The notes beneath the pieces were generated by a model. That model was not told the origin of the DNA. It saw only the letters and a list, made by a program, of their open reading frames with translations, and ran no database searches. The translations under genes were made by a program, and so were the position numbers. 64,000 bases of DNA, taken from NCBI RefSeq assembly GCF_009807035.1, contig NZ_WUBI01000005.1, positions 237,624 through 301,623 on the forward strand, written 5' to 3'. Shown here piece after piece: positions 50,787 through 59,002 of this stretch (within the stretch, counting starts at the first letter, position 1; each line of letters opens with the position of its first letter). This DNA is from Paenibacillus dendrobii. GTDB lineage: Bacteria; Bacillota; Bacilli; Paenibacillales; Paenibacillaceae.

Positions 50787-51530
50787 ATGAAATTATCCGG
50801 CAAAACAGCCATTATTACCGGCGGAGCCAGCGGGATCGGACAAGCCACTGCCCGCTTGTTCGCACAGGAGGGGGCGAACGTGGTCATTGCGGATTTTTCT
50901 GAAGCAGGACAGGAAGTCGCTGACCGGCTTCAGGAGGACGGTCACCGCGCCATTTATGTAAAGGTGGACGTGACGGTGGAAAAGGATATCGAAGCGCTGA
51001 TCGAACGCACCGTGCATACCTACGGCCAGCTCGATATCATGTTCGCCAATGCCGGCGTAGCCAATGATGATCCGGCGGATTCGCTCTCGCTTGAGAAATG
51101 GCAGCGTACGCTCGATGTCAACTTGACGGGCGTATTCCTGTCCGATAAATATGCGCTGGTACAAATGCTGAAGCAAGGCACCGGCGGCTCAATCATCAAC
51201 ACGGCTTCGATCCACGGACATGCGGCGAAGGCCGGCGTAACGGCATATGGTTCCTCCAAAGGAGGCGTCGTGATGCTGACCCAGACGCTTGGCATCCAAT
51301 ACGCCAGCCGCGGCATTCGCGTGAATGCGGTTTGCCCTGGATACATTGATACGCCGCTGCTCAAGGCCTTGCCGCCCGAGGCGAAGCAGAAGCTTGTTGA
51401 CCTGCACCCGATCGGTCGCCTCGGGAGTGCCGAAGAGGTCGCCAAAGCGGTCCTGTTCCTGGCCAGCGACGATTCCTCCTTCGTTGTGGGAAGCAGCCTG
51501 ATGGTCGATGGCGGGTATACGGCCCAGTAA
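50787..51530 (+). CDS. Short-chain dehydrogenase/reductase 1
   Basis: A 247-residue classical SDR. The dinucleotide motif TGGASGIG (11-18), NAG (at ~88) and the catalytic Ser141, Tyr154 and Lys158 (YGSSK) are all present. The acidic residue after the second strand (ADFSEAG) favours NAD over NADP. ATG 50787 follows AAAGGAGAG. The ending VGSSLMVDGGYTAQ is typical. Related proteins reduce 3-oxo groups of sugars, steroids or acyl chains; the substrate is unknown. A second SDR of another subgroup lies 4 kb downstream. Confidence 0.9.
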   Translation: MKLSGKTAIITGGASGIGQATARLFAQEGANVVIADFSEAGQEVADRLQEDGHRAIYVKVDVTVEKDIEALIERTVHTYGQLDIMFANAGVANDDPADSLSLEKWQRTLDVNLTGVFLSDKYALVQMLKQGTGGSIINTASIHGHAAKAGVTAYGSSKGGVVMLTQTLGIQYASRGIRVNAVCPGYIDTPLLKALPPEAKQKLVDLHPIGRLGSAEEVAKAVLFLASDDSSFVVGSSLMVDGGYTAQ

Positions 51531-51538
51531 CATGCAAG

Positions 51539-51583
51539 AAGCGTCCGTTATTCAGCCAAAGGCTGGGTACGGACGCTTCTTTT
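51539..51583 (+). terminator. Terminator of SDR 1
   Basis: AAGCGTCCG (51539-51547) and CGGACGCTT (51570-51578), with an inner CAGCC/GGCTG hairpin, then TCTTTT. Confidence 0.85.
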
Positions 51584-51630
51584 CGGTTACCATCTGCGGC
51601 AAACGGACTTCGGTTGCACGTCTGGGCCGT

Positions 51631-52995
51631 CTAATCGCTGACGCTGATCCGGGTACCCGACGGAGTTTCGTTTGCCCGCTTCCCTTTCACATGCCATAGC
51701 GAAGGCGTATCTTTAGCGTGCCCTATCTCGATATCGAACGGCCTGATTTCCGGCAGCCGGTTGAAGCGCAGCCACAACCTGTTGCCGTCCACTATGCTTT
51801 CTACCATACGGATTGCTTCTTTACCGGCTTCGTCAATGTCTTGGCCGCCCGTCACGATCCCGCCGGTTGAATCGGGATCCAACCGCTTATTAAAGGAGAC
51901 GACTACCTCCGTTTCTCCTTGGATGCTGGCTGCCAGCGGAACCGGAGGCTCCTGATACATGTATCCTCCGAGATGATATTCATAAGCGGTCCAGGTCTGG
52001 TAGCCCAAATCATACACCGTGTTCTGGAAACGGTTCAGCCAGCCCCGATCCTTGACCATGTTCGCTCTGGAGCCGACATCAGCCTGTATTCCGAGCGGCA
52101 GCTCCGGGAAAGCCGCCCGGATGGGCGCGGCAAAACTTTCATAAGAGCCCGGATAATCCGCCTTCAGATTCCGTTTCATCCAGTCCGGCCAATGCGTCTG
52201 AAGCACATGTAGATCCGGCTTGACCCTTCCGATCATGGAGATGGCGTCAAGCCCCTGCCATTCCTTCAGCCGCAGCGTGGATACGGCCCCTCCGTCTACG
52301 GCCAGCGACCAGGTAGCCACCAGGATATCCTGCCGGGCCTCCCGTGCTCCGCCGCTCCCGTTAATGATTTCATCAATAAGTGCATTCACGGCGTCCACGC
52401 GAAAATCAATCCATTTGGCGTAAGCATCCGGCGTTTTTTTATAATAATGAGCCGCAAACCGGTTCAGGAATTCGGGCACCGGAAGTCCGTATTTTTCAAG
52501 AAATGCCTGCTCCGCCGCGATCCCAATATCTCCGTAGACGCCGCGGCGGATGCCGTCCCACTCGGGAAAATAAGGCTCGGCGATCTCAATGCCGTCAAAT
52601 GGATACTCACGAAGCATTCGGGATACGGCTTCCTTCTTCCACTGTACATACTCCTTCGAGAAAGGTGAAAACCGTTCAAATCCGTCATTCAACTCTTTTA
52701 AAAGCCCCATTTTCCAGGTCGGCCATTCCGGCGGCAGATGGGAGGTTGAGAATGTCCCGTTTCCGATGACCAGCGCCCAGACAGCCATGCCCCGGTGATG
52801 AAAGGAATCGATTAATTCGGCATTCACCTGGCTTTCATTCACCACAAAATAATGGACCGTCCGGTAGCCGGCAAGCTGTAATTCTTCAGCGATGCTGTCA
52901 GCGGAGCGGTTCTGATAATAGGGAAACAGGGGATCGATTTGGATACTCGGGCCTTCGAGGGCCCAAGCTCTCGATGTGACGTAATCGCTTCTCAC
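51631..52995 (-). CDS. TIM-barrel-like protein of unknown function (glycosidase-like)
   Basis: 454 residues, no signal peptide. GTG 52995 follows AAAGGAG by 6 bases. I do not recognise a named family. Successive strand-helix units recall a glycoside-hydrolase-like barrel: TVHYFVVNES, GMAVWALVIGNG, FDGIEIAEPYFPEWDG (a Glu at the end of strand 4, where GH-A clan enzymes keep the acid/base), ILVATWSLAVDGG, DLHVLQTHWPDWM and LPLGIQADVGS. A C-terminal ~95-residue beta domain (SIQGETEVVVSFNK...) follows. The cytoplasmic location would fit degradation of imported saccharide. Confidence in being a real gene is high; in the function, low. Confidence 0.72.
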   Translation of the reverse strand: MRSDYVTSRAWALEGPSIQIDPLFPYYQNRSADSIAEELQLAGYRTVHYFVVNESQVNAELIDSFHHRGMAVWALVIGNGTFSTSHLPPEWPTWKMGLLKELNDGFERFSPFSKEYVQWKKEAVSRMLREYPFDGIEIAEPYFPEWDGIRRGVYGDIGIAAEQAFLEKYGLPVPEFLNRFAAHYYKKTPDAYAKWIDFRVDAVNALIDEIINGSGGAREARQDILVATWSLAVDGGAVSTLRLKEWQGLDAISMIGRVKPDLHVLQTHWPDWMKRNLKADYPGSYESFAAPIRAAFPELPLGIQADVGSRANMVKDRGWLNRFQNTVYDLGYQTWTAYEYHLGGYMYQEPPVPLAASIQGETEVVVSFNKRLDPDSTGGIVTGGQDIDEAGKEAIRMVESIVDGNRLWLRFNRLPEIRPFDIEIGHAKDTPSLWHVKGKRANETPSGTRISVSD

Positions 52996-53187
52996 GTTGG
53001 TCTCCTTTCTGCGGATCTCACGCGCATCGGCCATTACATGCACAATATGCGCCTGCTATAGTAGCATTGCCGAAAATGGAAAATTTCACCCTTCGCCCGT
53101 TTCTTGGCAAGAACGTCACGAATCCTCTCACCGGCCCAAAATTTGTCTCATACAATAAAACAAATCTTGGAAGTGGAGGGGTGCTCC

Positions 53188-53586
53188 TTGTCAATACTCA
53201 AGCTCAGGAAAAGCATTACAATGCAGCAGCGGCTGGCTCAACTGACAGGCCATCTGGTAGAAATCAACGGCGAAGGGCTCGGTCTGGAACCGGGCAGGCT
53301 GCAGAGGGTATTCAAAAGAAATTTTATTCAGGTTCAAGGGGAATTGTTTGTTCCCTTAAGTCTTCAGACTGTACGCGTCTTTGACATCAAACCGGCCTCC
53401 TGTACCGTGCGTGTCGGTCTGCGGACCACCTTCAGCACCGGATCAGCCTTTTCCAGCATTCGCCTCGTACAGATCGGAACCGATTTTATTGAAGTGCAGT
53501 CTAAGGGAAAGTTTCCTTCGCGCATTCTGTTTCCGCTGAACAAAATCGAGGGCATCTTTCCCGTCCGCCTGAAATCGAAAAGCTAA
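53188..53586 (+). CDS. Protein of unknown function (132 aa)
   Basis: TTG 53188 follows GGAGGGG by 6 bases. The predicted product is beta-rich with QLTGHLVEINGEGLGLEPGRL and two later Arg-rich strands; no signal peptide or membrane helix is seen. The pattern of short strands with V/I/L alternation resembles small spore-coat or LSM-like barrels (as in DUF2642 proteins), but the similarity is too weak for a call. It ends one base before the stop of the convergent TraX gene. Confidence 0.65.
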   Translation: MSILKLRKSITMQQRLAQLTGHLVEINGEGLGLEPGRLQRVFKRNFIQVQGELFVPLSLQTVRVFDIKPASCTVRVGLRTTFSTGSAFSSIRLVQIGTDFIEVQSKGKFPSRILFPLNKIEGIFPVRLKSKS

Positions 53587-53587
53587 A

Positions 53588-54220
53588 CTACCATTCTGCC
53601 CATTTCAGCAGCGCCAGTCCCGCCAAATGAAGCGGATAGAAAGAACGCCATACCCATTTGCGCACCCGGATACCCTCAAGCCGTCTCCATAACCCTGGAC
53701 CGTAAGCGATCAGCAATGTTGGAAGAATGCTCAGCATCTGTATCAGTCCGCCCGGACCATAGAGCAGCAGATAGAGCATATTCAGCAAGAGATGGGTAAG
53801 AAGCAGCCGCTCGTTCGCAAAATAACGGAATGACAATACCATTAGCAGCCCATAGGCTCCATAATCGAAAGGGAAAACCTGCATCACTACGCCTGCTGCC
53901 AGCACAATGCCTCCTTTTGCTCTTATCGAAGTCGTCAAATCCATGAGCTGCATGACGGAAGCAGCCATAAACAGTGTGGCAATGACATTTAAGCCATCCG
54001 GATTCAGCGCAAGCTGATACGGAAGTTGCGACAAAAGTGCAAGTATCAGCAGCCTTGCCAAATATTTTGTTCTTGATCTTGTATAGAGATGCCCCTTAAC
54101 CAGCGCATAGGCATATATCGGGAAAGCAATCCTTCCGATCACGCGGAGCCAGAGCTGATTTTCAAAGCAAACAATGCCGATATGGTCCACCAGCATGGTC
54201 AACATGGCGATCAGCTGCAC
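53588..54220 (-). CDS. TraX family membrane protein
   Basis: A 210-residue protein with about seven membrane helices. The N-terminus QLIAMLTMLVDHIGIVCF and the following RVIGRIAFPIYAYALVKGHLYT are the TraX signature; family members are acyltransferase-like and were first seen as pilin acetylases. Chromosomal homologues in Firmicutes are common and uncharacterised. GTG 54220 follows GGGAGGGAGG by 8 bases and is preferred over ATG 54259, which has no site. Confidence 0.85.
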   Translation of the reverse strand: MQLIAMLTMLVDHIGIVCFENQLWLRVIGRIAFPIYAYALVKGHLYTRSRTKYLARLLILALLSQLPYQLALNPDGLNVIATLFMAASVMQLMDLTTSIRAKGGIVLAAGVVMQVFPFDYGAYGLLMVLSFRYFANERLLLTHLLLNMLYLLLYGPGGLIQMLSILPTLLIAYGPGLWRRLEGIRVRKWVWRSFYPLHLAGLALLKWAEW

Positions 54221-54357
54221 GCGAATTTCCTCCCTCCCGTCCTGGACTGTGTCTTTCATTCTATTTTACTTTGCATCAGCTCTTTCTCCAAGTTTCTCTC
54301 CGATGTGATATATTCTTAAAAGGAATCATACCATCTCACCTCAAGGAGGGTACTGCT

Positions 54358-55548
54358 TTGAATTTTGATAAACAAATCACTAGAAATCTTACCGGCTGCG
54401 ATAAGTGGGACGGTATGCAACATATTTTCGGGACAACGGATGCGCTGCCGATGTGGGTGGCCGATATGGACTTTGAATCGCCTCCTTCGGTCATCGAAGC
54501 TATGCAAAAGCGAGTCGAGCATGGAGTATTCGGCTATACCATGCAGACCGATGAATACAAGAACTCTATCGTAAACTGGATGAAACAGCGGCATGGCTGG
54601 GAGGTTGAACCGGAGTGGCTCGTATTTTGCCCGGGAGTCGTCCCTGCGCTCAGTTTTGCCGTACAGGCCTTTACCCATCCGGGAGACAAGGTCGTCATCC
54701 AGCCTCCGGTATATCCTCCGTTCCACAGCGTCGTCAAGGATCATGGCCGCGAGCTTGTCCTGAATCCGCTGAAGTTCGAGAACGGCCAGTATTCCATGGA
54801 TCTTGAAGCACTCGAACACATTCTGGATAACCAGCAGATCAAGATGCTGATTCTGTGCAGCCCTCACAACCCGGTTGGACGTGTATGGACTCGCGGGGAA
54901 CTCGAAGCCCTGGTGGACCTTTGCGCTCGTCATGATGTGCTGATCGTTTCCGATGAAATCCACGCCGATCTGGTTTACGACAAGAGTACGCATATACCTC
55001 TTGCCAACATATCCGATGAAGCGAAGAACCGATCCATAATCTGTACTTCGCCGAGCAAAACCTTCAATATCGCCGGGCTGAACACGTCCAATATCATTAT
55101 TCCGGATCCGCAAATCCGCAAAACCTTCCAAAAGGCGCTCCAGCTCTATCATGTGGGTTCGATCAGCGCAATCGGGAGTACGGCTGCCGAAGCGGCCTAC
55201 ACGGATGGCGGCGAGTGGCTGGACGACGTGCTTGCCTATCTCCAGCAAAATATCGAGTACGTGATTGAGTATGTGGAAAAGCATATCCCCGAGATCAAAG
55301 TCGGGAATCCCGAAGCAACGTATTTGCTGTGGATGGATTTCCGGTGTCTTGGCATGACTCCGGCCGAAACCGCCGACTTCCTGCTGACCAAAGCCAAACT
55401 CGCCCTGAACAATGGATCGGCATTCGGTCAAGGCGGGGCCGGGTTCATGCGCATGAATGTCGCCTGTCCAAAGTCCACCGTCGTCGAAGCCATGAAGCGC
55501 CTGGATAACGCGATGACAGCATGGCGGCTGGAGCAAAAGAACGTCTGA
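54358..55548 (+). CDS. PLP-dependent aminotransferase-fold C-S lyase (PatB/MalY type)
   Basis: A 396-residue fold-type I PLP enzyme. The Schiff-base Lys234 sits in TSPSKTFNIAGL, the motif of the PatB/MalY group (cystathionine beta-lyase activity). SPHNPVGRVW and SDEIHADL provide the Asn, Asp and His that hold the cofactor. It probably cleaves cystathionine or cysteine conjugates to a thiol, pyruvate and ammonia. TTG 54358 follows AAGGAGGG and gives the normal family N-terminus (NFDKQITR). The gene ends ~100 bases before a second SDR gene in the same direction. Confidence 0.92.
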   Translation: MNFDKQITRNLTGCDKWDGMQHIFGTTDALPMWVADMDFESPPSVIEAMQKRVEHGVFGYTMQTDEYKNSIVNWMKQRHGWEVEPEWLVFCPGVVPALSFAVQAFTHPGDKVVIQPPVYPPFHSVVKDHGRELVLNPLKFENGQYSMDLEALEHILDNQQIKMLILCSPHNPVGRVWTRGELEALVDLCARHDVLIVSDEIHADLVYDKSTHIPLANISDEAKNRSIICTSPSKTFNIAGLNTSNIIIPDPQIRKTFQKALQLYHVGSISAIGSTAAEAAYTDGGEWLDDVLAYLQQNIEYVIEYVEKHIPEIKVGNPEATYLLWMDFRCLGMTPAETADFLLTKAKLALNNGSAFGQGGAGFMRMNVACPKSTVVEAMKRLDNAMTAWRLEQKNV

Positions 55549-55652
55549 CGAGTCGTCCTGATGCCTCGTTCCCTATCCATACCTTGATTCAGTTCATGCC
55601 ATAAGGGTACTTAACTACTGATATGTTCATGACATTGAAGGAGGTTTTGGCC

Positions 55653-56444
55653 ATGGCAGAACAACGGCTTGCAGGAAAAATTGCGGTAGTTACAGGAGGC
55701 GGTTCGGGGATCGGCGAGGCGGCAGCCATTCGCTTCGGGCAGCATGGAGCCAAAGTGTACATGCTGGACCGGACGCCGGAACATGCGGAGAAAACCAAAC
55801 GTCGGATTGAAGAAGCCGGCGGCGAGGCCATCGTCCTCGAATGCGACATCTCCAAACCGGAGAATATTAAACAGGCTTACCAGCAAATCGCAGAGAACGA
55901 TCCGCAAATTGATATCGTTTTTGCGAACGCCGGGATCAACGGTACGAAAGCGCCCATTGAGACGATGGAGATCGACGAATGGGACCAAACCATCAACACG
56001 AATTTACGCGGTACCTTCGCGACGGTGAAGTATGCCATTCCATTATTGAAAGACAAGGGCGGAAGCGTAATTGTCACCAGCTCGATCAACGGAAACCGCG
56101 TCTTCTCCGGCATCGGCTTCTCAGCCTATTCGTCGACGAAGGCTGGACAAGTTGCCTTTGCCAAGATGGCTGCCCTGGAACTGGCGCGTTACAAAATCCG
56201 GGTCAATGCCATTTGTCCCGGGGCAATCGATACCAACATCGGAGACAATACCTACCCCTCCGACGATTTGAAGAAAGTAGATATACCCGTGGAATTCCCG
56301 GAAGGAAATCACCCGCTTGAACAAAAGCCGGGAGATCCGAAGCAGGTGGCGAATTTGGTACTCTTTCTGGCATCGGATGAATCATCCCATGTTACAGGGA
56401 CCGAAATCTACGTCGATGGGGCCGAATCCCTGCTTCGAGGCTAG
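55653..56444 (+). CDS. Short-chain dehydrogenase/reductase 2
   Basis: 263 residues, classical SDR. TGGGSGIG (14-21), NAG (~93), Ser144, Tyr159 and Lys163 (YSSTK) are intact. The Asp-Arg after strand 2 (MLDRTPE) suggests NAD(H). ATG 55653 follows AAGGAGG; an earlier in-frame ATG at 55623 is not supported by a binding site. A 20-residue insertion between the helix after the active site and the C-terminus (YPSDDLKKVDIPVEFPEG) is characteristic of a subgroup often annotated as 3-oxoacyl-ACP or glucose dehydrogenase-like. Substrate unknown. Confidence 0.9.
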   Translation: MAEQRLAGKIAVVTGGGSGIGEAAAIRFGQHGAKVYMLDRTPEHAEKTKRRIEEAGGEAIVLECDISKPENIKQAYQQIAENDPQIDIVFANAGINGTKAPIETMEIDEWDQTINTNLRGTFATVKYAIPLLKDKGGSVIVTSSINGNRVFSGIGFSAYSSTKAGQVAFAKMAALELARYKIRVNAICPGAIDTNIGDNTYPSDDLKKVDIPVEFPEGNHPLEQKPGDPKQVANLVLFLASDESSHVTGTEIYVDGAESLLRG

Positions 56445-56468
56445 TAACCCTTTCGTTTGGAAGCATCA

Positions 56469-56503
56469 AAAGAGAGTCCGGACAATTCAGACTCTCTTTT
56501 TTT
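56469..56503 (+). terminator. Terminator of SDR 2
   Basis: AAAGAGAGTC (56469-56478) and GACTCTCTTT (56490-56499) with T7. Confidence 0.85.
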
Positions 56504-56551
56504 GCATTCCAGAAGCTTCACAACATTAACCCCCTTCCGTTCTCTGCTACG

Positions 56552-56588
56552 ATATATAGACAAAATCCATCCATTATGGTCTATATAT
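56552..56588. repeat. Perfect 10-base inverted repeat upstream of the MCP gene
   Basis: ATATATAGAC (56552-56561) and GTCTATATAT (56579-56588) with a 17-base spacer. The AT-rich arms and the place, ~160 bases before the chemoreceptor start, suggest a regulator binding site. No regulator is adjacent. Confidence 0.45.
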
Positions 56589-56641
56589 TGCCGTTTGGTA
56601 GCTTCACTTTCGTTTTTTTCAAATCTTCAATGCAATTTTAG

Positions 56642-56668
56642 TAAATGCTATGAAAATTTTGCCTCAAT
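56642..56668 (+). promoter_or_regulatory. Possible sigma-D promoter of the chemoreceptor gene
   Basis: TAAA (56642-56645), exactly 15 bases, then GCCTCAAT (56661-56668), compared with TAAA-N15-GCCGATAT for sigma-D. The -10 fits in five of eight positions. Chemoreceptor genes are usual members of the sigma-D regulon. Confidence 0.4.
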
Positions 56669-56749
56669 TTGTCGAAATATAGAAAGGGATTCTTCAACAA
56701 AAGAAATGAAGAGTCCCAATTACATATACATACATCTGGGGGAATTATT

Positions 56750-58753
56750 TTGAAAACACAGCGGAAAGGAATCTTGCATCTCTTCAGGATCAAAAGACTC
56801 CGCAGCAGGCTCATGCTCATTATCTGCCTCATGGTTATTATTCCGAATCTTGTGCTGGCATTCTTTTCTGTCGACAGCGCGAAGGACCAACTTCGGAAAA
56901 AATTGGAGGATACGACTCAATCCAGCGTCACACTGCTGGATAAGCTTATTGATACAATGGTCCAAATGCAAGTATCCAACATCAATCAGTTGGCGAATCA
57001 GATCACCTCTGATGACATTGATCAGCATTCAGTACAAGCCCGGAAGTTGATTAATGATTACAAGGCCCAGCATCCGGAGGTTGAACTGGTATCGATCGGA
57101 AATGACAACGGAGCATGGATGAAATCACCGGATCCGGGACAACAGGATTTCGATCCGCGTACCCGGGCATGGTACACACTCGCCAAAAAGTATCCAAACC
57201 AGGCCATGGTCGCGGACCCTTCCATCTCGGTCACGACACAGAATTATGTACTGACGATCTCCAAATTGCTGCCCGACAAAAAAGGTGCCATTAACATCAG
57301 CTTCAGCATTACCGAGCTGGATAAAATCGTCCACAATATCCGTCTGGGCAACAATGGTTATATTTATCTGATGGACCGCAATGACAGAATGATGTCCCAT
57401 CCAACCTTAAAAATCGGGGAAAAGGCCTCCGGGGAACAGCTGGATATGATGAAACTACAGCGGGAAGGATTTATCAGCTACGTCAATCCCGACACGGAAG
57501 TGCTTCAGCGCGGTTATTACGCGACGAATAGCGTAACTGCCTTTAAAATCGTGGGAATTCTACCAGACAGCGAGTATGATAAAGCTACTGCTCCGATCTT
57601 CTATACCGCCTTGATCGTGCTTGTCGTTGCTGTTGCGGTCGTCATCGTGATTCTGTTCTTCATTATCCGAGGCATGACGAAGCCGATTGAGGAACTGAAT
57701 CGTTCCTCCATACGAGTCAGCGAGGGGTATCTGAACGAACAAATCGTGACGAAACGGACGGACGAAATCGGAACTTTGGCGAAGAATTACAACGGCATGG
57801 TCGCTTCTCTGCGCCGTATGGTAATGGATATGGGAGACACCTCAAGCCAGTTGGCGGCCTCCAGCGAGGAGCTGACGGCCAGCACCGAGATGAATTCCAA
57901 ATCGGTAGAGCTCGTCACCGATCTGGTTTCCGATTCTTCCGAGGGTGCGAGAAACCAGGCACAGGCTACGGAAGAAACGGCACGCACCATTGAAGAAATG
58001 ACGCGGGGAATTCAGAAAATAGCGGAATCTGCAGGTATGATCGTTGATTCATCGAGCCGCACCGAAGACGATGTGCATACAGGCAGCCAGAAGATTCGTC
58101 AGGTAAGCACACAGATGGATACGATCCGACAGTCCACGGTCGAATCCGCGGAGCTGATGGAACAGCTTCATGACCATAGCGCCAATATCGCGGCTATGAG
58201 CACGGCTATTTCGGAAATTTCCAAGCAAACGAACCTGTTGTCACTGAATGCTGCGATTGAGGCGGCACGTGCAGGCGAGCATGGGCGGGGATTTGCAGTC
58301 GTGGCGGATGAGGTCCGCAAACTTGCGGATCAGTCGAACGTTACCGCAGATGACATCCAGCAAACGATTGTGAAGATGACCGAGCTGATCACCAGCGCAT
58401 TCGATGTCATGAAAAACAAAGTTCAAGCAGATGTCAATCAGGGGCTGGACGTCACAACACAAGCCATGGAGGCCTTTGTCAACATCGAGCAGTCTGCCAA
58501 GCAAATTGCCGATCAAATTCAGGATATCTCCGCGGTGACAGAGCAAATGTCGGCCAGCAGCGAAGAAATCTCCGCTTCGGTACACGAGGTGGCGGGTATC
58601 TCACGCCAGACAGTCGACTCGTTTGAACGCGTGAACGCGGCGAGCCAGGAGCAGCTTGCATCCATGGAGGAAATCACTTCTTCCGCTACCGGACTGTCCC
58701 GGATGGCGGCAGATATGCAGGCCATGATCGACCGCTTCAAGCTGGATAAATAA
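56750..58753 (+). CDS. Methyl-accepting chemotaxis protein (dCache-HAMP-MA)
   Basis: 667 residues. Two membrane helices (about 20-41 and 285-308) enclose a periplasm-facing dCache_1 sensor, with the small-ligand motif region DPRTRAWYTLAKKYP ... DPSISVTTQNYVLTISK typical of amino-acid-binding caches. HAMP (~310-362) and the signalling domain follow, with the tip SLNAAIEAARAGEHGRGFAVVADEVRKLA. Gln/Glu methylation sites would lie in the flanking helices. TTG 56750 follows GGGGGA by 6 bases. No CheW-binding pentapeptide receptor tail is present. Terminator at 58781. Confidence 0.93.
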   Translation: MKTQRKGILHLFRIKRLRSRLMLIICLMVIIPNLVLAFFSVDSAKDQLRKKLEDTTQSSVTLLDKLIDTMVQMQVSNINQLANQITSDDIDQHSVQARKLINDYKAQHPEVELVSIGNDNGAWMKSPDPGQQDFDPRTRAWYTLAKKYPNQAMVADPSISVTTQNYVLTISKLLPDKKGAINISFSITELDKIVHNIRLGNNGYIYLMDRNDRMMSHPTLKIGEKASGEQLDMMKLQREGFISYVNPDTEVLQRGYYATNSVTAFKIVGILPDSEYDKATAPIFYTALIVLVVAVAVVIVILFFIIRGMTKPIEELNRSSIRVSEGYLNEQIVTKRTDEIGTLAKNYNGMVASLRRMVMDMGDTSSQLAASSEELTASTEMNSKSVELVTDLVSDSSEGARNQAQATEETARTIEEMTRGIQKIAESAGMIVDSSSRTEDDVHTGSQKIRQVSTQMDTIRQSTVESAELMEQLHDHSANIAAMSTAISEISKQTNLLSLNAAIEAARAGEHGRGFAVVADEVRKLADQSNVTADDIQQTIVKMTELITSAFDVMKNKVQADVNQGLDVTTQAMEAFVNIEQSAKQIADQIQDISAVTEQMSASSEEISASVHEVAGISRQTVDSFERVNAASQEQLASMEEITSSATGLSRMAADMQAMIDRFKLDK

Positions 58754-58780
58754 ACTTTTAAACTAGATATACCTAAAATA

Positions 58781-58833
58781 AAAGAGCTGTTTCCCATGTC
58801 GAATGTAGCGACTGGAGAAACAGCTCTTTTTTT
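58781..58833. terminator. Terminator of the chemoreceptor gene
   Basis: AAAGAGCTGTTTC (58781-58793) and GAAACAGCTCTTT (58817-58829) form a perfect 13-base stem, then T7 on the plus strand. Confidence 0.9.
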
Positions 58834-58898
58834 CATGGAACCATACTTCGAAGCAGCGTAGAGGATGAAACGATTCCGAAAAAGCAAAGCGGTCGCCT

Positions 58899-58948
58899 TT
58901 GCGCTCCAATTTCCACACTTTTATGAATTTAAAGAAATTGGAGCGCAA
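58899..58948. repeat. Perfect 15-base inverted repeat of unknown role
   Basis: TTGCGCTCCAATTTC (58899-58913) and its exact complement (58934-58948) enclose a 20-base AT-rich loop. It lies between the chemoreceptor terminator and the end of glcF. No T-run follows on either strand, so it is not a standard terminator. Confidence 0.55.
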
Positions 58949-59002
58949 CAGCGATTGGAGGAACGTTGCATACTCGAAGCGTCATACTAGGAAGATGCTT
59001 CC

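Noticed and set aside
54316..55536. 406-codon open frame antisense to the PatB-like gene
   Set aside because: A shadow of a well-supported PLP enzyme with catalytic residues on the plus strand; no start signal.
58899..58948. CRISPR or insertion-sequence end
   Set aside because: A single palindrome without spacers, direct repeats or transposase; no other copy in the window.
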